From Nonomuraea solani (GTDB lineage Bacteria > Actinomycetota > Actinomycetes > Streptosporangiales > Streptosporangiaceae): a DNA stretch of 64,000 bases. The stretch is taken from positions 84,631 to 148,630 of the forward strand of contig NZ_FNVT01000024.1 in NCBI RefSeq assembly GCF_900108335.1, in the 5' to 3' direction. A model generated the notes under the pieces. That model did not search any database. It saw only the letters and a list, made by a program, of their open reading frames with translations, and was not told the DNA's origin. Below, piece after piece: positions 8,542 to 17,788 of the stretch; the stretch's first letter is position 1, and each line of letters begins with the position of its first letter. A program made the translations under genes and the position numbers.

Positions 8542-9420
8542 TCAAGCGTCCCTGGCGCAGCGGAAGCCGAGGTTGCCCGCGCTGCTGTCCGGATCGTTGC
8601 TGGTGCGGGCCGCCACCCGGTAGCGGTTGCAGTAGGACTCATGACACAGGTACGAGCCCCCGCGCATGACCCGGGTGACTCCAGCCTGCCACCGGTCGGC
8701 GCACCACTCCCAGACGTTGCCGGACATGTTGTACAGCCCGTACCCGTTGGGCTCGAAGCTCTCCGCGGGCGCTGTCCCGATATATCCGTCGTCGGCGGTG
8801 TTGGTGACCGGGAACCTGCCCTGCCAGATGTTGCACCGGTGCACGCCGCCCGGAGTCAGCTCGTCGCCCCACGGGTAGCGGGCCTGCACCAGGCCGCCGC
8901 GGGCGGCGTACTCCCACTCGGCCTCCGTGGGCAGCCGCAGCCCGGCCCACCGGCAGTAGGCCAGGGCGTCGACGTGGTCGACCTGGATGACGGGGTGGTC
9001 CATCCGCTCGGCGATGGAGCTGTCGCCGCCTTCCGGGCACCGCCAGGTGGCGCCGTCGACGCGGCACCACCAGGGCGCGGAACGGGGCCGTGGCGCGTGG
9101 CGGCGTACCTCGCCGGGCAGCAGGCCGCCGAAGACGAACGACCAGCCGTGGCGTTCGGCGCCGGTGACGTACCCGGTGTCGTCGACGAACGCGGCGAACT
9201 CGGCGTTGGTGACGGTCCGGCGGCCGATCCAGAACGGGGCGAGGGTCATCTCGCGGACCGGGCTCTCCCCGTCGGAGCGGTTGCGGTCGGGATCGGTGGT
9301 GCCCATGAGGAACGGCCCGCCGTCGAGCGGGACCAGGTCGGATACGGGCCGGCCGCGACCATGGGAAGGGGGCCGGGGTGCCGGCGGTCCCTCGCGACGC
9401 GGCGGGCCGCAGCAGGTCAT
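8542..9420 (-). CDS. Formylglycine-generating enzyme (sulfatase activator)
   Basis: A 292-residue SUMF1/FGE-type protein. FGE oxidises the cysteine of a C-x-P-x-R motif in sulfatases to formylglycine, using copper and oxygen. The two active-site cysteines are present in YLCHESYC (Cys259 and Cys264), flanked by the family blocks RVMRGGSY and LGFRCARD. The calcium/substrate core GLRLPTEAEWEYAARGG is also intact. The start at 9420 overlaps the stop of the upstream sulfatase gene (ATGA), and it is the last gene of the operon. Two cysteine-type sulfatases directly upstream are its evident substrates. The short cysteine-containing leader MTCCGPP resembles that of other actinobacterial FGEs. Confidence 0.95.
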   Translation of the reverse strand: MTCCGPPRREGPPAPRPPSHGRGRPVSDLVPLDGGPFLMGTTDPDRNRSDGESPVREMTLAPFWIGRRTVTNAEFAAFVDDTGYVTGAERHGWSFVFGGLLPGEVRRHAPRPRSAPWWCRVDGATWRCPEGGDSSIAERMDHPVIQVDHVDALAYCRWAGLRLPTEAEWEYAARGGLVQARYPWGDELTPGGVHRCNIWQGRFPVTNTADDGYIGTAPAESFEPNGYGLYNMSGNVWEWCADRWQAGVTRVMRGGSYLCHESYCNRYRVAARTSNDPDSSAGNLGFRCARDA

Positions 9421-10871
9421 GATCGCGGCACCGGGGCCGTCACCACGGGCCGCCGAGGGTGGGGCTCCAGCGGCAGGACGTCGGCCGTCTCCAGCAGCCA
9501 CCGCAGCACCGCGTCCCGCAGCCGCCCTTCGACGTCCGCGACCTCGGGCCGCCCGGCCAGGTTCACCAGCTCACCCGGATCGGCCTCGCGGTCGTAGAGC
9601 TCCGGTGGGGCGTAGAGCCGGTGGACGTAGGACCACCGCCGGTCGCGCACCGCGACGGCCTTGCCCACCAGCGACGGCTCCGCGTGCTGGAGGTCGGTCT
9701 TGGCGTCGTACGGGAAGGGCGCGTTCTCGAACTGCGGCTCCTCCTCGACGGTGAACCCGCCCTCGCTGAAGGCCAGCGATCGATGCTCGCCGGTGTCCCC
9801 CCGCAACCGCGGCACCAGGCTGCGGCCGTAGTGGCGATGGGTGTCGTCGGGCACCCCGGCCAGGTCGAGCAGCGTGGGGAACACGTCGATCAGCTCCACC
9901 ATGTCGTCCACCACCACGCCCTCGGGAATGCCAGGACCGGCGAGGACGAGCGGGTTGCGCAGGATGTTCGAGGTCATCGACGTCGGCCACTTCTCCACCA
10001 GGCCGTAGTCGCCGAGGTATTCGCCATGGTCGGCGAAGAAGGCGGTGATGGTGTCGTCGGCCGCTCCGGCGGCGGCGACCGCGGCGAGCACGCGGCCCAG
10101 GTGGGCGTCCATGCGGCTGATCATCGCGTAGTAGGCCGCGGTCACCTCCCGCCAGGTCTCGGGCGGGACGTCCTCGATCCCGTACGCCGCGCGGATCGCC
10201 TGGTGGAAGCGCGGCTCGGGGCCGTCCTGCGGGCCGGGCACGGGCGCCGGGTCCGGCATGGCGGCGGGGTCGTACATCGAGTGCCACGGCTCCCGCGACC
10301 GGAACGGCACGTGCGGCGCGAGCAGCGGCACGAACAGCACCCACGGCTCCGGCGGCCGGGTCGCCAGCCACCGTTCGGCGGTCCGGATCGCGGCCTCGTC
10401 GAAGTCGACGCTCTCCGCGTCGTCCTCCTTGCCCGCGAGGAACAGCCGCGCCGCCACCTCGTCGCGGTAGGTGAGATCCTTGGCCCACCGCATCCCCGTG
10501 GGCGGAACCGAGAAACCGTACGCGTCCACACTCTCTTCCGTCGCGCCCGGCGCGAAGGTGTCGCCGCGTTCGCCTGCCCAGACGACCTCGTACCCGTTGT
10601 CCTTGAAGGTCTTGAGGAAGTTGGGTTCGCCGGATTCGAGGAGGTAGGTCAGGGATCGGTGCCCGCGCACGTGCGGATACCAGCCGGTCAGGAACGACGC
10701 CCGGCTGGGCGAGCAGACGGGGTGCTGCGCGTACGCGTTGGAGAACCGCGCGCCGCGGGCGGCGAGGGCGTCGATGACCGGCGTGGACACGACGTCGTTG
10801 CCGAAGGCGCCGACCGCGTCGGCCCGCAACTGGTCGGGGACGAAGACGACGACGTTGGGCCGCGCTTTCAC
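9417..10871 (-). CDS. Cysteine-type (class I) sulfatase A
   Basis: A 484-residue alkaline-phosphatase-fold sulfatase. The formylglycine precursor is Cys53 in PVCSPSRASFLTG, matching the consensus C-x-P-S-R. Metal-binding features include the N-terminal VPDQLRADA and the later FADHGEYLGDYGLVEKW. There is no signal peptide, so it should act in the cytoplasm after uptake of the substrate. The GTG start overlaps the stop of sulfatase B (GTGA) and has a strong GGAGG site. The C-terminal block with ELYDREADPGELVNLAG is typical of iduronate-2-sulfatase/choline-sulfatase-like enzymes, but the substrate is not predictable. Confidence 0.93.
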   Translation of the reverse strand: MKARPNVVVFVPDQLRADAVGAFGNDVVSTPVIDALAARGARFSNAYAQHPVCSPSRASFLTGWYPHVRGHRSLTYLLESGEPNFLKTFKDNGYEVVWAGERGDTFAPGATEESVDAYGFSVPPTGMRWAKDLTYRDEVAARLFLAGKEDDAESVDFDEAAIRTAERWLATRPPEPWVLFVPLLAPHVPFRSREPWHSMYDPAAMPDPAPVPGPQDGPEPRFHQAIRAAYGIEDVPPETWREVTAAYYAMISRMDAHLGRVLAAVAAAGAADDTITAFFADHGEYLGDYGLVEKWPTSMTSNILRNPLVLAGPGIPEGVVVDDMVELIDVFPTLLDLAGVPDDTHRHYGRSLVPRLRGDTGEHRSLAFSEGGFTVEEEPQFENAPFPYDAKTDLQHAEPSLVGKAVAVRDRRWSYVHRLYAPPELYDREADPGELVNLAGRPEVADVEGRLRDAVLRWLLETADVLPLEPHPRRPVVTAPVPRS

Positions 10872-12436
10872 GATGCCTCCTGGTTCTTGACCTTGAACCG
10901 GCGGGCCAGGGCCGCGTGCCGGCCCGGCGGCCACGGTTCGTCGGGAGCGTGCCAGGACACCCGCACCGCGCCCGGCACGGACGCCAGCCGCTTTTCGAGG
11001 TCGTCGGCCAGGTGCCCGCGCCCAGTGGCGCGCAGGTGCTCGGCGTAGCGGGCCGGGTCGTTGTAGTAGGTGGGCCCGACGTGGAGCGTGGTCATCATCG
11101 GGTCGGGCAGGGCGCCGGGCCCGCCGGTGTGGGTCCACGTCCACTCGGCCAGCAGCGCGCGCATCCGCGTGCCGAGCTCGGGCGACTCGGGCAGCAGGTC
11201 GCGGGTCAGGTGAGGGTCGCTGGTGACGTCGAAACACTGCTCCCACTCGGCGCGGAAGGCCCCGGGGTGGAAGGTGCGGATGTAGAGGTGGTCGCGGGTG
11301 CGCACGGCCCGCTGGTACGAGTGCGCGCCATGGCCGAGCACCAGGTAGTCGCGGGAGCCGATCTCCGCACCGCGTACCGCGTCGGCGAACGACGTGCCCT
11401 GCCAGCCCTCCGGCACCGGAATGTCCAGAAGGTCGCAGAGCGTCGGGGCGAGGTCGATGTTGTAGAGCAGGCTGTTGTTACGCCTGGCCGAAGGCGGCAG
11501 CCGGTCGGTCAGGCCCGGCCAGTGGACCACGAGCGGCACCCGCTGGATGGGCTCACTGGCCAGGCCGTGCTCGGCGTACTGGCCGTTCTCGCCGAACGCC
11601 TCGCCGTGGTCGGCGCTGACGATGATCGCGGTGTCCTCGTGGATGCCCAGCTCCTCCAGCGTGCGCAGCAGCTCGCCGAAGTGCTCGTCCCAGTACAGGA
11701 TGGAGCCGTCAAAGCCGTTGACGAGCTTCTCGAAGTCGGCGCGGTCGCGGATGGCGTCGGGCATGGTGTCCGGGGTGCCGGAGTCGCGCGGGCCGACGAA
11801 ATAGTGCAGGTCCAGGGCGCTGCGCGGGCCGTAGATCTCGGCGTGGGCCTCGATCGTCTCCTGGTCGGGCCAGGCCGGTGGCGGGCCCAGCGCGGCGGCG
11901 CGGTCCGCGTACTCGGCCGGGGCCAGGTAGGGGGTGTGCGGATCCCAGTACGTCAGGTGCAGGTACCAGTCGTCCTGGTCGGCGTGGCGGCGGATCCAGT
12001 CGAGGGCCGCGGCGTTGACCTCGTCCGCCTGCTCGTCGTTGAGCTGGTCGGTGGCGCGGATCGACTCCCGGAAGTTGCCCAGGAAGTGGTAGGCCCGGTG
12101 GCGTTCGGCGAACATCGACACGGCGGCGGTGTAGTAGCCGCCCTGCTGCAGCCGCTGGCCCAGCAGCGGCCGCTCGGGATGGGGCCCGTGGCCGCTGTCG
12201 AGCCGGTAGCGGGCGGCCTCACCGAAGTGCCCGATGACGCCGTTGGTGATGCCGAACTGGCCGCTGGTCAGCGCCGTGCGCGAGGGCAGGCAGGGCGAGT
12301 CGGAACAGTAATAGCGCTCGAACACCACCGACCGCTCGGCCAGCGCCGCCAGGTTCGGGGTGGTGTCGCGGTGGTAGCCGTACGGGGCGGTGTGGTCGGC
12401 CCGGAGGGTGTCGACGTCGACGTAGATGATCCGCAT
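10868..12436 (-). CDS. Cysteine-type (class I) sulfatase B
   Basis: A 522-residue sulfatase distinct from its neighbour. Its activatable cysteine is Cys49 in SPCLPSRTALTSG, and metal ligands lie in DVDTLRADHTAPYGY and VSADHGEAFGENGQYAEHG. It has no signal peptide, so it is predicted cytoplasmic. The ATG at 12436 lies one base after the stop of the upstream ATPase gene with GGTGAG in front; a GTG at 12448 is possible but would overlap that gene. Two sulfatases of different subgroups next to each other suggest two sulfate positions on one imported glycan, or a mixture of substrates. Confidence 0.92.
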   Translation of the reverse strand: MRIIYVDVDTLRADHTAPYGYHRDTTPNLAALAERSVVFERYYCSDSPCLPSRTALTSGQFGITNGVIGHFGEAARYRLDSGHGPHPERPLLGQRLQQGGYYTAAVSMFAERHRAYHFLGNFRESIRATDQLNDEQADEVNAAALDWIRRHADQDDWYLHLTYWDPHTPYLAPAEYADRAAALGPPPAWPDQETIEAHAEIYGPRSALDLHYFVGPRDSGTPDTMPDAIRDRADFEKLVNGFDGSILYWDEHFGELLRTLEELGIHEDTAIIVSADHGEAFGENGQYAEHGLASEPIQRVPLVVHWPGLTDRLPPSARRNNSLLYNIDLAPTLCDLLDIPVPEGWQGTSFADAVRGAEIGSRDYLVLGHGAHSYQRAVRTRDHLYIRTFHPGAFRAEWEQCFDVTSDPHLTRDLLPESPELGTRMRALLAEWTWTHTGGPGALPDPMMTTLHVGPTYYNDPARYAEHLRATGRGHLADDLEKRLASVPGAVRVSWHAPDEPWPPGRHAALARRFKVKNQEAS

Positions 12437-12437
12437 G

Positions 12438-14456
12438 TCACAGCTCACCGGGAAAGTGGCAGGCCACGTGGGCTCCGTTCGGGGTGGGGCTCAGCGCCGG
12501 CCGCTGCTCGGCGCAGACGGTCCGGTCACTGTGGACGAGGGGGCCGATGGGGCATCGGGTACGGAACCGGCAGCCGGCCGGCGGGTCCTTGGGGCTGGGC
12601 AGATCCCCTCGGAGCACGATCCGTTCCCGCTGCTTGGCCGCCGGGTCCGGGATGGGCGACGAGGCCAGCAGGGCCGCCGTGTACGGGTGCCCCGGACTGC
12701 CGTACACCGTGGCGACGTCGCCGGTCTCGACGATGCCACCCAGGTACATGACGGCGACCCGGTCACTGAGGTGCCGCACCACGGACAGGTCGTGGGCGAT
12801 GAACAGGTAGCCGAGGTCGAGCTCGTCGCGCAGCGACTCCAGCAGGTTGATGATCTGCGCCTGGATCGAGACGTCCAGCGCGGAGACGGGTTCGTCGAGG
12901 ACGAGCAGCTCGGGGCGGGCGGCGAGGGCCCTGGCGATCCCCACCCGCTGGCGCTGCCCGCCGGAGAAGGCGTACGGCAGCCGTTCGAGGTGCCGGGCGT
13001 TGAGGCCGACCCGTTCCAGCAGCCGCACCGACTCGTCGTAGCGCTGGGCGGCGGGCGTCCCGACGGCTTCGAGTGCCTCGTCGATCGACTCCCTGATGGT
13101 GCGGCGCGGGTTGAGGGAGGCGCTGGGGTCCTGGAAGACGTACTGTACGGCGTCACGGTCGCGCAGGGTGATGGTCCCGGACGCGGGTTCGTTGATGCCG
13201 ACGATCGCGCGCGCGAGGGTCGACTTGCCGCAACCGGACTCCCCCACCAGGCCGAGGGTCTCCCCGGCGCGGACGTGCAGCGACACCCCATCGACGGCGT
13301 AGACCGGCTCGGGGCGCCGCCACAGGCTCTTCCGGCCGCCCGCGACGTCGATCCGCAGGTCGGCGATCTCCAGGATCGGCCGCGTGCCCGGGTCGGCGCG
13401 CCGCCGGTCGTGCGCCGCCTCCGCGACGAGGGCCGGAATCGGCTCGCCACCGGCGGTGACGTGACAGGCGGCGAAGTGGTCGGCGCCGACCGTGGTGAGA
13501 TCGGGCATCGACTCGCCGCAGACGTCGGTGGCCAGGCGGCAGCGGGGCTGGAAGGGGCAGCCGGGCGGCGGCTGGGCCGGGTCCGGCGGCGTGCCGGGGA
13601 TCGACGGCAGCCGCCGGGTCCCGGCGCTCTCGTCGATCCGGGGCATGGCGGCCAGCAGATCATGCGTGTACGGCGACCGCGGCGCCGGGAACACCTCGGC
13701 CACGGATCCGCGTTCGAGCACCCGGCCGCCGTACATCACGACGATCCGGTCGCAGGTCTCCGCCACGACGCCCATGTCATGGGTGATCATGAGGACGGCG
13801 ACGCCCAGCTCGCTGCGCAGCCGCCCGAGGAGCCGCAGGATCTGCGCCTGGATCGTCACGTCCAGCGCCGTGGTCGGCTCGTCGGCGATGAGCAGCGACG
13901 GATTGTTCGCCAGCGCGATGGCGATGACCACGCGCTGCCGCATCCCGCCGGAGAACTGGTGCGGATAGTCGTCCGCCCGGCGTCGCGCGTCGGGAATGCC
14001 CACCTGCTCCAGCAGTTCGAGCGCGCGTTCCCGGGCGGCGGCGCGGCCCATGCCGTGCACGGTCAGGGCCTCGCTGATCTGGTCGCGTACCGTCATGACG
14101 GGGTTGAGCGCCGACTGGGGGTCCTGGAAGACCAGGCCGATCTCCTTGCCGCGGATCTCGCGCAGCGCCTTCGGGGACAGCTCGCGCAGGTCGCGTCCCC
14201 GGTAGCCGATCTCACCGGCGACGACGTGCCCCGGCTCGTGGACCATGCCGAGGATCGAGCGGGCGGTGACCGACTTGCCCGATCCGGACTCGCCGACGAT
14301 GCCGACGATCTCGCCGGGCGCGATCTCGAACGAGACGTCGTCGACGGCGCGGACGACGCCCTCCGGGGTACGGAACTCGGTGCGCAGCCCGGTGACGCGC
14401 AGCAGCGGCGCGTTGCCGACGGCCGGACCGGCGGATGCTGGGGCTGTGGAGGTCAT
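12438..14456 (-). CDS. Fused double ATP-binding protein of a Dpp/Opp-type ABC importer
   Basis: A 672-residue protein containing two complete ABC ATPase domains in tandem, each with the oligopeptide/nickel C-terminal extension (GCPFQPRCRLATDVC; GCRFRTRCPIGPLV). The first has Walker A GESGSGKS (55-62) and signature FSGGMRQRV; the second has GESGCGKS (about 403-410) and FSGGQRQRV. Such fusions replace separate DppD and DppF subunits. It overlaps the upstream permease gene by ATGA. In this operon the importer most likely carries sulfated oligosaccharides rather than peptides; some Opp-type systems do transport oligosaccharides. Confidence 0.94.
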   Translation of the reverse strand: MTSTAPASAGPAVGNAPLLRVTGLRTEFRTPEGVVRAVDDVSFEIAPGEIVGIVGESGSGKSVTARSILGMVHEPGHVVAGEIGYRGRDLRELSPKALREIRGKEIGLVFQDPQSALNPVMTVRDQISEALTVHGMGRAAARERALELLEQVGIPDARRRADDYPHQFSGGMRQRVVIAIALANNPSLLIADEPTTALDVTIQAQILRLLGRLRSELGVAVLMITHDMGVVAETCDRIVVMYGGRVLERGSVAEVFPAPRSPYTHDLLAAMPRIDESAGTRRLPSIPGTPPDPAQPPPGCPFQPRCRLATDVCGESMPDLTTVGADHFAACHVTAGGEPIPALVAEAAHDRRRADPGTRPILEIADLRIDVAGGRKSLWRRPEPVYAVDGVSLHVRAGETLGLVGESGCGKSTLARAIVGINEPASGTITLRDRDAVQYVFQDPSASLNPRRTIRESIDEALEAVGTPAAQRYDESVRLLERVGLNARHLERLPYAFSGGQRQRVGIARALAARPELLVLDEPVSALDVSIQAQIINLLESLRDELDLGYLFIAHDLSVVRHLSDRVAVMYLGGIVETGDVATVYGSPGHPYTAALLASSPIPDPAAKQRERIVLRGDLPSPKDPPAGCRFRTRCPIGPLVHSDRTVCAEQRPALSPTPNGAHVACHFPGEL

Positions 14457-15304
14457 CTCTTGATCGCCGCCTCGTTCAGAGCGTCGGACAGGAGGGTGAA
14501 GGACAGCGCCAGGAGCAGCAGCACCAGTCCGGGTCCGAGCACGTAGTTGGGGTGCGTGGTGGCGTAGCGGGCGCCGACGTTGAGCATCGCGCCGAGCGAC
14601 GGCGCGGGCGGTTCGATGCCGAGGCCGACGATGCTCAGCCCGGCCTCGATGAAGATGGCGACCACCATGAAGATCGCCGTCTGGACCAGCAGCGGGTCGA
14701 CGATGTTCGGCAGGATGTGGCGGCGGACGCGGCGGCCGGCCGGGACGCGGAGGATGCGCGCGGCCAGAACGTAGTCGCGGTCCTGCTCCGCGAGCAGCCC
14801 CGCCCTGGCCATCCGGCCGAAGCCGGGCAGCCCGGCGAAGACGAGCGCGAAGAACAGCGCCCACCATCCCTGGCCGATGATCATGACGATGATCACGCCG
14901 AGGACCAGGCCGGGGAAGCCGAGGATGATGTCGAGCAGCCGCTGCGTGAAGGCGCCGAGCACCTTCGACACCGCCCCGGACAGGCCCATCAGCGTGCCGA
15001 TGACGAGGCTGACGGGCACCGCCGTGAGAATGAGGCTCAGGTCGGTGCGCAGTCCGTAGACCGTGCGGACCAGGATGTCGCGCCCCAGTTCGTCGGTGCC
15101 GAACAGGTGCCCCGCGCCGGCCCCGGCCAGGGTCGCCGACGACTGCTGGTCGTAGCCGCCGGGGCCGATCAGCGGCGCGGCCAGGGCGACCAGGACGAGG
15201 GCGATGAGGATTCCCGCGCCGATGAGGCCGCGCGGGCCGCGGAAGGCGCGGGCGTACCTGACGAGCGTCTGGTTGCGTCGATGGGTGACGGGGACGGTGG
15301 TCAT
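14453..15304 (-). CDS. ABC importer permease, DppC-like
   Basis: A 283-residue inner-membrane permease of the BPD_transp_1 family, with an N-terminal OppC-type leader (LIGAGILIALVLVALAAPLI) followed by about five more helices. The coupling motif is LPGFGRMARAGLLAEQDRDYVLAARILR. It pairs with the DppB-like permease encoded just upstream, and start and stop codons overlap on both sides. It belongs to the sulfated-glycoside uptake operon. Confidence 0.93.
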   Translation of the reverse strand: MTTVPVTHRRNQTLVRYARAFRGPRGLIGAGILIALVLVALAAPLIGPGGYDQQSSATLAGAGAGHLFGTDELGRDILVRTVYGLRTDLSLILTAVPVSLVIGTLMGLSGAVSKVLGAFTQRLLDIILGFPGLVLGVIIVMIIGQGWWALFFALVFAGLPGFGRMARAGLLAEQDRDYVLAARILRVPAGRRVRRHILPNIVDPLLVQTAIFMVVAIFIEAGLSIVGLGIEPPAPSLGAMLNVGARYATTHPNYVLGPGLVLLLLALSFTLLSDALNEAAIKR

Positions 15305-16245
15305 TCCAGCCTCACTCGTGGGTCGAGGCGCGCCAGGCCGATCTCGGTGAGCAACTGCGCGGCGACGGCGATCAGGACGGCGCCGACGATCAGCACCTGG
15401 ACGACCGGGTAGTCGGCGGTCTGCGCCGACGACACGGCGAGCTGGCCCAGACCGTTGCGGGCGAAGATCGCCTCGATCACCACCGCGCCGGCGAGCAGGT
15501 CACCGAACCGGATGCCGATGGCGACCAGGGCGGGGCCGAGGCTGTTGCGCAGGACGTGGTGGGTGGCGATCCGGCCGGACGGCACGCCCTTGGCCACGGC
15601 CAGGTCGACGAAGTCCTGCTGCCGTACCGCCCGCATCGACGTCTGGACGAGCCGGGCGATACCGGAGGCCGAGGCGAGCGACAGCGCGAGCGCGGGCAGG
15701 ATCAAATACTGCACGCCGAGCTCGGCGTTCTCCGACAGCGGTATCTCACCGCTGGTCGGCAGGACCCGGAACACGATGCCGAACAGCAGCACCATCAGCA
15801 GGCCGACCAGGAACCCGGGCGCCGCCAGCAGCAGCGTGTTGACGCTGTCGATGGCGGTGCGGAGCCAGGCCGCGCGGACGGTGCCCGCGACGAGCCCGAT
15901 GCCCACCCCGATGATCACCATGAAGATCAGGGCCGCGAGGGCCAGCTCGACCGTGCTCTCCAGCCGCGTCCCGACCAGTTCGGCGACCGGCCTGCGGAAC
16001 TGCAGGGACTGGCCGAGGTCGCCGGTGAACAGCCCTTTGATCCACTGGACGTACTGCTCGGCGATCGGCTGGTCCAGGCCCAGTTCGTGGCGGATCTGGG
16101 CGATCTGCTCCGGAGTCGCCTCCGGCCCCGCCACGGCCGCGGCCGGGTCGCCCGGCATCAGCCGTGGCAGGAGGAAGGCGATCAGGCTCGACGCGGCGAG
16201 CACGAGCGCGATGACCGGCAGGCGCCGGATGAGGAAGCGGATCAT
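15301..16245 (-). CDS. ABC importer permease, DppB-like
   Basis: A 314-residue permease with the DppB/OppB architecture: an N-terminal helix starting MIRFLIRRLPVIALVLAASS, a periplasmic loop containing GLDQPIAEQYVQWIKGLFTGDLG, and the membrane core with the coupling sequence SMRAVRQQDFVDLAVAKGVP. Its start overlaps the stop of the solute-binding protein gene and its stop overlaps the DppC-like start. Together with that partner it forms the translocation pore. Confidence 0.93.
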   Translation of the reverse strand: MIRFLIRRLPVIALVLAASSLIAFLLPRLMPGDPAAAVAGPEATPEQIAQIRHELGLDQPIAEQYVQWIKGLFTGDLGQSLQFRRPVAELVGTRLESTVELALAALIFMVIIGVGIGLVAGTVRAAWLRTAIDSVNTLLLAAPGFLVGLLMVLLFGIVFRVLPTSGEIPLSENAELGVQYLILPALALSLASASGIARLVQTSMRAVRQQDFVDLAVAKGVPSGRIATHHVLRNSLGPALVAIGIRFGDLLAGAVVIEAIFARNGLGQLAVSSAQTADYPVVQVLIVGAVLIAVAAQLLTEIGLARLDPRVRLE

Positions 16246-17780
16246 TTCGCCGTGAGGCAGGCGCTCTGGAACATGGATCCCATCGCGGTACGGATCACGC
16301 CGCTGACGTTCGCGGCCTGGACCGTGGTGACGGGGGCGGCCACGACCAGCTGGACGTTCGCCTGGTCGACCATGTATTCGGTGAGCTTCTTCAGCGCATC
16401 AGGGCCGGTGTCCTTCGTCGCCGTGGTGACGGCCTTGGACAGCTTGGCGAACTCGGGGTCGTCGTACGACAGCGAGTTGTTCTTCAGCCGGATCTGCGGC
16501 AGCACCGAGAGCAGGACCTGCGCCGACTGCCCGACGTTGGCCGCGTTGTTGAGGTAGGCCATGGTGAAGCCGGCGGTCGCCACCCGCTTCTGGTAGTCGC
16601 CGATGGCCAGCGCCTCACCCGTGACCTTGAGGCCCGCCGCCTGGAGGTTGTTGGCGATGACGCTGTACATCGCGGCGAGGATGGGGTGCTGCAGATAGGT
16701 GAGGTCCACCGTCGCGCCCTCGGCGCCGGCGCTCGCGATCAGCTCCTTGGCCTTGGCCGGGTCGTAGGCGTAGTGGTTCGCCAGCTCCTTCGGGTAACCG
16801 GGGGCGGACTCCGGCCACATCAGCTCGCCGGTCTTGCCGAGGCCGCCGAAGACCTGCTGGTTGATCCGCTCGCGGTCGATGGCGTACGCGATGGCCTGGC
16901 GCACCTCCTTCTTGTCCAGCGGCGCCTTGGAGGTGTCCATGCCGAACAGGTAGAAGATGCCGCCGCTCTTCTCCAGCGTGAACTTCTTGCCGTCGGCCGT
17001 GGTCATCGCGTCCTGCACGGTGAGACCGGAGGCGAGATGCACGCGGCCGGACTGCAGCGCGGCGATCTGGGCGGTGGAGTCGGCGATGACCGGGATCTCG
17101 ACGCGGTCGAGCTTGGGCAGGCCGGGCTGCCAGTAGTCCGGGTTCTTCTTCAGCGTCATGGACGCGCCGGGGCGGTAGACGTCCAGGGTGAACGGCCCGG
17201 TGCCGACGAGCTTCTTGCCGGAGGCCATGTCGGCGTAGGTGTCGCGGTCGACGATCGGGGTGCCGTCGAGGATGGTCTGCGCCGACTGGGTCAGCGCCGT
17301 CGGCGAGGTGATGGTGACCGTGTCCGGCGCCGTGGCCGTGATCTTCCAGGTGGACACGATCGGCCCGAAGTTGGACGGGCTGCCCGCCTTGGTGACCTCG
17401 CTGAAGGTGTAGACCACGTCGTCGGCGGTGAACGCCCGCCCGGTGTGGAACTTGACCCCCTGGTTGAGGGTCAGCACGAGGGTCTTGTCGTCGTCCTCGA
17501 ACGTCCAGCTCTTGGCCAGCAGCGGCTTGGGGTCGGGCGAGTCGTTGGTAAGGTACCAGAGCGGTTCGACGATGTTGCGGACCCAGAAGACGTTCCCCGG
17601 GCGGCCGGTCAGGGCCGCGCTGGTGTCGGAGGGGCTGGCGAGGGCGCCGGTGAGGGTGCCGCCAGGCGTGCACGAGGCCGACTTGGCGGCGGCGCGGTCG
17701 GCCTGTTCGACGGCCGACTGGCAGGCGGTGGAGCCGAGCAGGGTGAGGGCGAGGACGACGGCTCCGGTCTTGTTTCTCAT
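16242..17780 (-). CDS. Solute-binding lipoprotein, family 5 (Dpp/Opp-type)
   Basis: A 512-residue extracytoplasmic receptor. A lipoprotein signal ends in the lipobox LGSTAC with Cys20 as lipidated residue. The SBP_bac_5 fold is seen from blocks such as WTFEDDDKTLVLTLNQGVKFHTG and KKEVRQAIAYAIDRERINQQVFGG. It delivers substrate to the two permeases and the fused ATPase encoded downstream. The start is 8 bases after the GH3 gene. Family 5 receptors bind peptides, nickel or oligosaccharides; the sulfatases and glycosidase beside it favour a carbohydrate. Confidence 0.93.
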   Translation of the reverse strand: MRNKTGAVVLALTLLGSTACQSAVEQADRAAAKSASCTPGGTLTGALASPSDTSAALTGRPGNVFWVRNIVEPLWYLTNDSPDPKPLLAKSWTFEDDDKTLVLTLNQGVKFHTGRAFTADDVVYTFSEVTKAGSPSNFGPIVSTWKITATAPDTVTITSPTALTQSAQTILDGTPIVDRDTYADMASGKKLVGTGPFTLDVYRPGASMTLKKNPDYWQPGLPKLDRVEIPVIADSTAQIAALQSGRVHLASGLTVQDAMTTADGKKFTLEKSGGIFYLFGMDTSKAPLDKKEVRQAIAYAIDRERINQQVFGGLGKTGELMWPESAPGYPKELANHYAYDPAKAKELIASAGAEGATVDLTYLQHPILAAMYSVIANNLQAAGLKVTGEALAIGDYQKRVATAGFTMAYLNNAANVGQSAQVLLSVLPQIRLKNNSLSYDDPEFAKLSKAVTTATKDTGPDALKKLTEYMVDQANVQLVVAAPVTTVQAANVSGVIRTAMGSMFQSACLTAK

Positions 17781-17788
17781 GGGAGATC

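Noticed and set aside
12438..17780. Dipeptide importer
   Set aside because: The proteins are Dpp/Opp-like, but the operon contains sulfatases, FGE and a glycosidase and no peptidase, so a sugar substrate is more likely.
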